From Segatella copri (lineage in GTDB: Bacteria > Bacteroidota > Bacteroidia > Bacteroidales > Bacteroidaceae): a stretch of 64,000 nucleotides of DNA. The position numbers were made by a program, and so were the translations under genes. The first letter of the stretch is position 1, and each line of letters starts with the position of its first letter. The notes beneath the pieces are model-generated. The model did no database searches. It worked only from the letters and a program-made list of their open reading frames with translations, and was not told where the DNA came from. Below are positions 63,073 to 64,000 of the stretch, in pieces. The stretch lies in the NCBI RefSeq assembly GCF_019249655.2, contig NZ_CP137557.1, positions 2,451,001-2,515,000 on the forward strand, read 5' to 3'.

Positions 63073-64000
63073 ATGAACACAAAAGAAGTTCCAGTCCTGC
63101 TTTTGACAGGCTATCTGGGCAGCGGCAAGACAACCCTGCTCAACAAGATTTTGGCAAATAAGAAAGGTATCAAGTTCGCTGTCATCGTAAATGATATCGG
63201 CGAGGTGAACATTGATGCGGCACTGATAGAGAAAGGTGGCGTGGTAGGTCAGAAAGACGATTCGCTCGTTTCCCTGCAGAATGGTTGCATCTGCTGCACT
63301 TTGAAGATGGACCTCGTGGAGCAGTTGAAGGAAATCGTAGACATGAAGCGCTTCGACTATATCGTGATTGAGGCAAGCGGTATCTGCGAACCAGCTCCAA
63401 TCGCGCAGACCATCTGCTCCATCCCATCTCTCGGTCCTCAATACATCAAGAACGGCATCCTGCGCCTCGACAGCATCGTTACCGTGGTAGATGCCCTCCG
63501 CATGAAGGACGAATTTGCCAACGGTTCCGACCTGATGAAGCAGGATATCGACGAGGAAGATCTGGCTTCACTCGTTATCCAGCAGATGGAGTTCTGCAAC
63601 ATCATCCTGCTGAACAAGGCGGCAGAAGTAGAGCCTAAGGAGTTGGAGCATCTGAAGCAGATTATCCGCGCCATCCAGCCTAAGGCAGAAATCTTTGAGT
63701 GCAACTACGGAGATGTAGACCTCGACCTCATCGTCAATACCCATAAGTTTGATTGGCAGACCGTAGCTACCTCTGCCGGCTGGATTCAGGAGATTGAGGC
63801 CGAAAGAAACGGTGAAAACGAAGAAGAAGAGGATGAGCACGAGCATCATCATCACGATGAAGACGAGCACGAGCATCATCACGACCATGAGCATGAGGAT
63901 CACGAGCATCATCATGACCATGACCATCATGATGAGCATGGACATCATCATCACCACCACCATCACGACCACGACCACGAAGGCGGCGAGGTGGAGGAAT
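63073..64000 (+). CDS. COG0523/CobW-type metallochaperone GTPase with long His-rich tract (runs off window)
   Basis: At least 309 residues, still open at the window end. A G3E-family GTPase. Walker A is G-Y-L-G-S-G-K-T-T (13-21), the metal site Cys72-Ile-Cys74-Cys75 is complete, and E-A-S-G-I-C-E-P is present. The base-specificity loop reads N-K-A-A (181-184) where N-K-x-D is usual. From about residue 253 to 303 the protein is mostly His, Asp and Glu, with about half the residues His, including a run of eight. Such tracts store or bind Zn, Co or Ni. The family delivers metals to enzymes; context next to a metal-efflux set supports metal handling. The CobW C-terminal domain must lie beyond the window. 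The ATG at 63073 follows the dsbD terminator. Confidence 0.9.
   Translation, partial: MNTKEVPVLLLTGYLGSGKTTLLNKILANKKGIKFAVIVNDIGEVNIDAALIEKGGVVGQKDDSLVSLQNGCICCTLKMDLVEQLKEIVDMKRFDYIVIEASGICEPAPIAQTICSIPSLGPQYIKNGILRLDSIVTVVDALRMKDEFANGSDLMKQDIDEEDLASLVIQQMEFCNIILLNKAAEVEPKELEHLKQIIRAIQPKAEIFECNYGDVDLDLIVNTHKFDWQTVATSAGWIQEIEAERNGENEEEEDEHEHHHHDEDEHEHHHDHEHEDHEHHHDHDHHDEHGHHHHHHHHDHDHEGGEVEE

Overview
The window looks like chromosomal DNA of a gut Bacteroidales, most probably Prevotella/Segatella (S. copri-like). The reasons are promoters of the Bacteroidetes type (TTTG, about 20 bp, TAnnTTTG), AT-rich leaders with few Shine-Dalgarno sites, a short Bacteroidetes-type FtsY, a Nudix-family AraR, a DUF4835/PorD protein and signal peptides ending in A-Q. 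Species assignment is inference. Coding density is high, and no intact insertion sequence, rRNA or CRISPR array was seen.

Layout. 1-7.1 kb: GH25 lysozyme (start codon cut by the window edge), a zinc-ribbon membrane protein, a short DnaJ-like protein (minus), 5'-nucleotidase, NudC and an MFS transporter whose start lies inside a 14-bp tandem repeat. 7.1-15.4 kb: a DUF3127 protein (minus), then dnaN, a DEDD exonuclease, coaBC, porD, recN and a TPR protein with an apparently dead trypsin-like domain. 15.4-16.4 kb: a scar with an amidase C-terminal fragment, an AT-rich gene fragment, inverted repeats and a 22-bp-period array. 16.4-21.4 kb (minus): a lone FecCD permease, a TPR protein and gyrA, which carries Phe at the quinolone-resistance Ser position. 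21.8-24.9 kb: clpC, a three-hairpin 3' region, tRNA-Thr(CGU) and tRNA-Gly(CCC). 25-33.3 kb: uxaB, a pseudouridine synthase with a small membrane protein, an ABC-F ATPase, grpE-dnaJ and folC.

33.4-49.8 kb is the sugar region. galM, a FucP-type transporter and galK handle galactose. A lipoprotein mutarotase, a sodium/sugar symporter, araR, araD, araA, an araB-like kinase, a secreted GH51 arabinofuranosidase, transketolase and rpiB form an arabinan/arabinose-to-pentose-phosphate pathway on one strand.

49.9-54.2 kb (minus): ftsY, rimO, HU and an HU-transmembrane-LysM fusion. This fusion is the most unusual protein here, because it could tie DNA to the cell wall. 54.3-64 kb: a heavy-metal efflux system (small His-rich protein, CzcB-, CzcA- and CzcC-like) with two Fur-like palindromes, a DsbD-like reductase, and a His-rich COG0523 metallochaperone GTPase cut by the window end.

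A recurring theme is 22-bp-period palindromic arrays placed between convergent genes (6.9, 16.3 and 49.9 kb).
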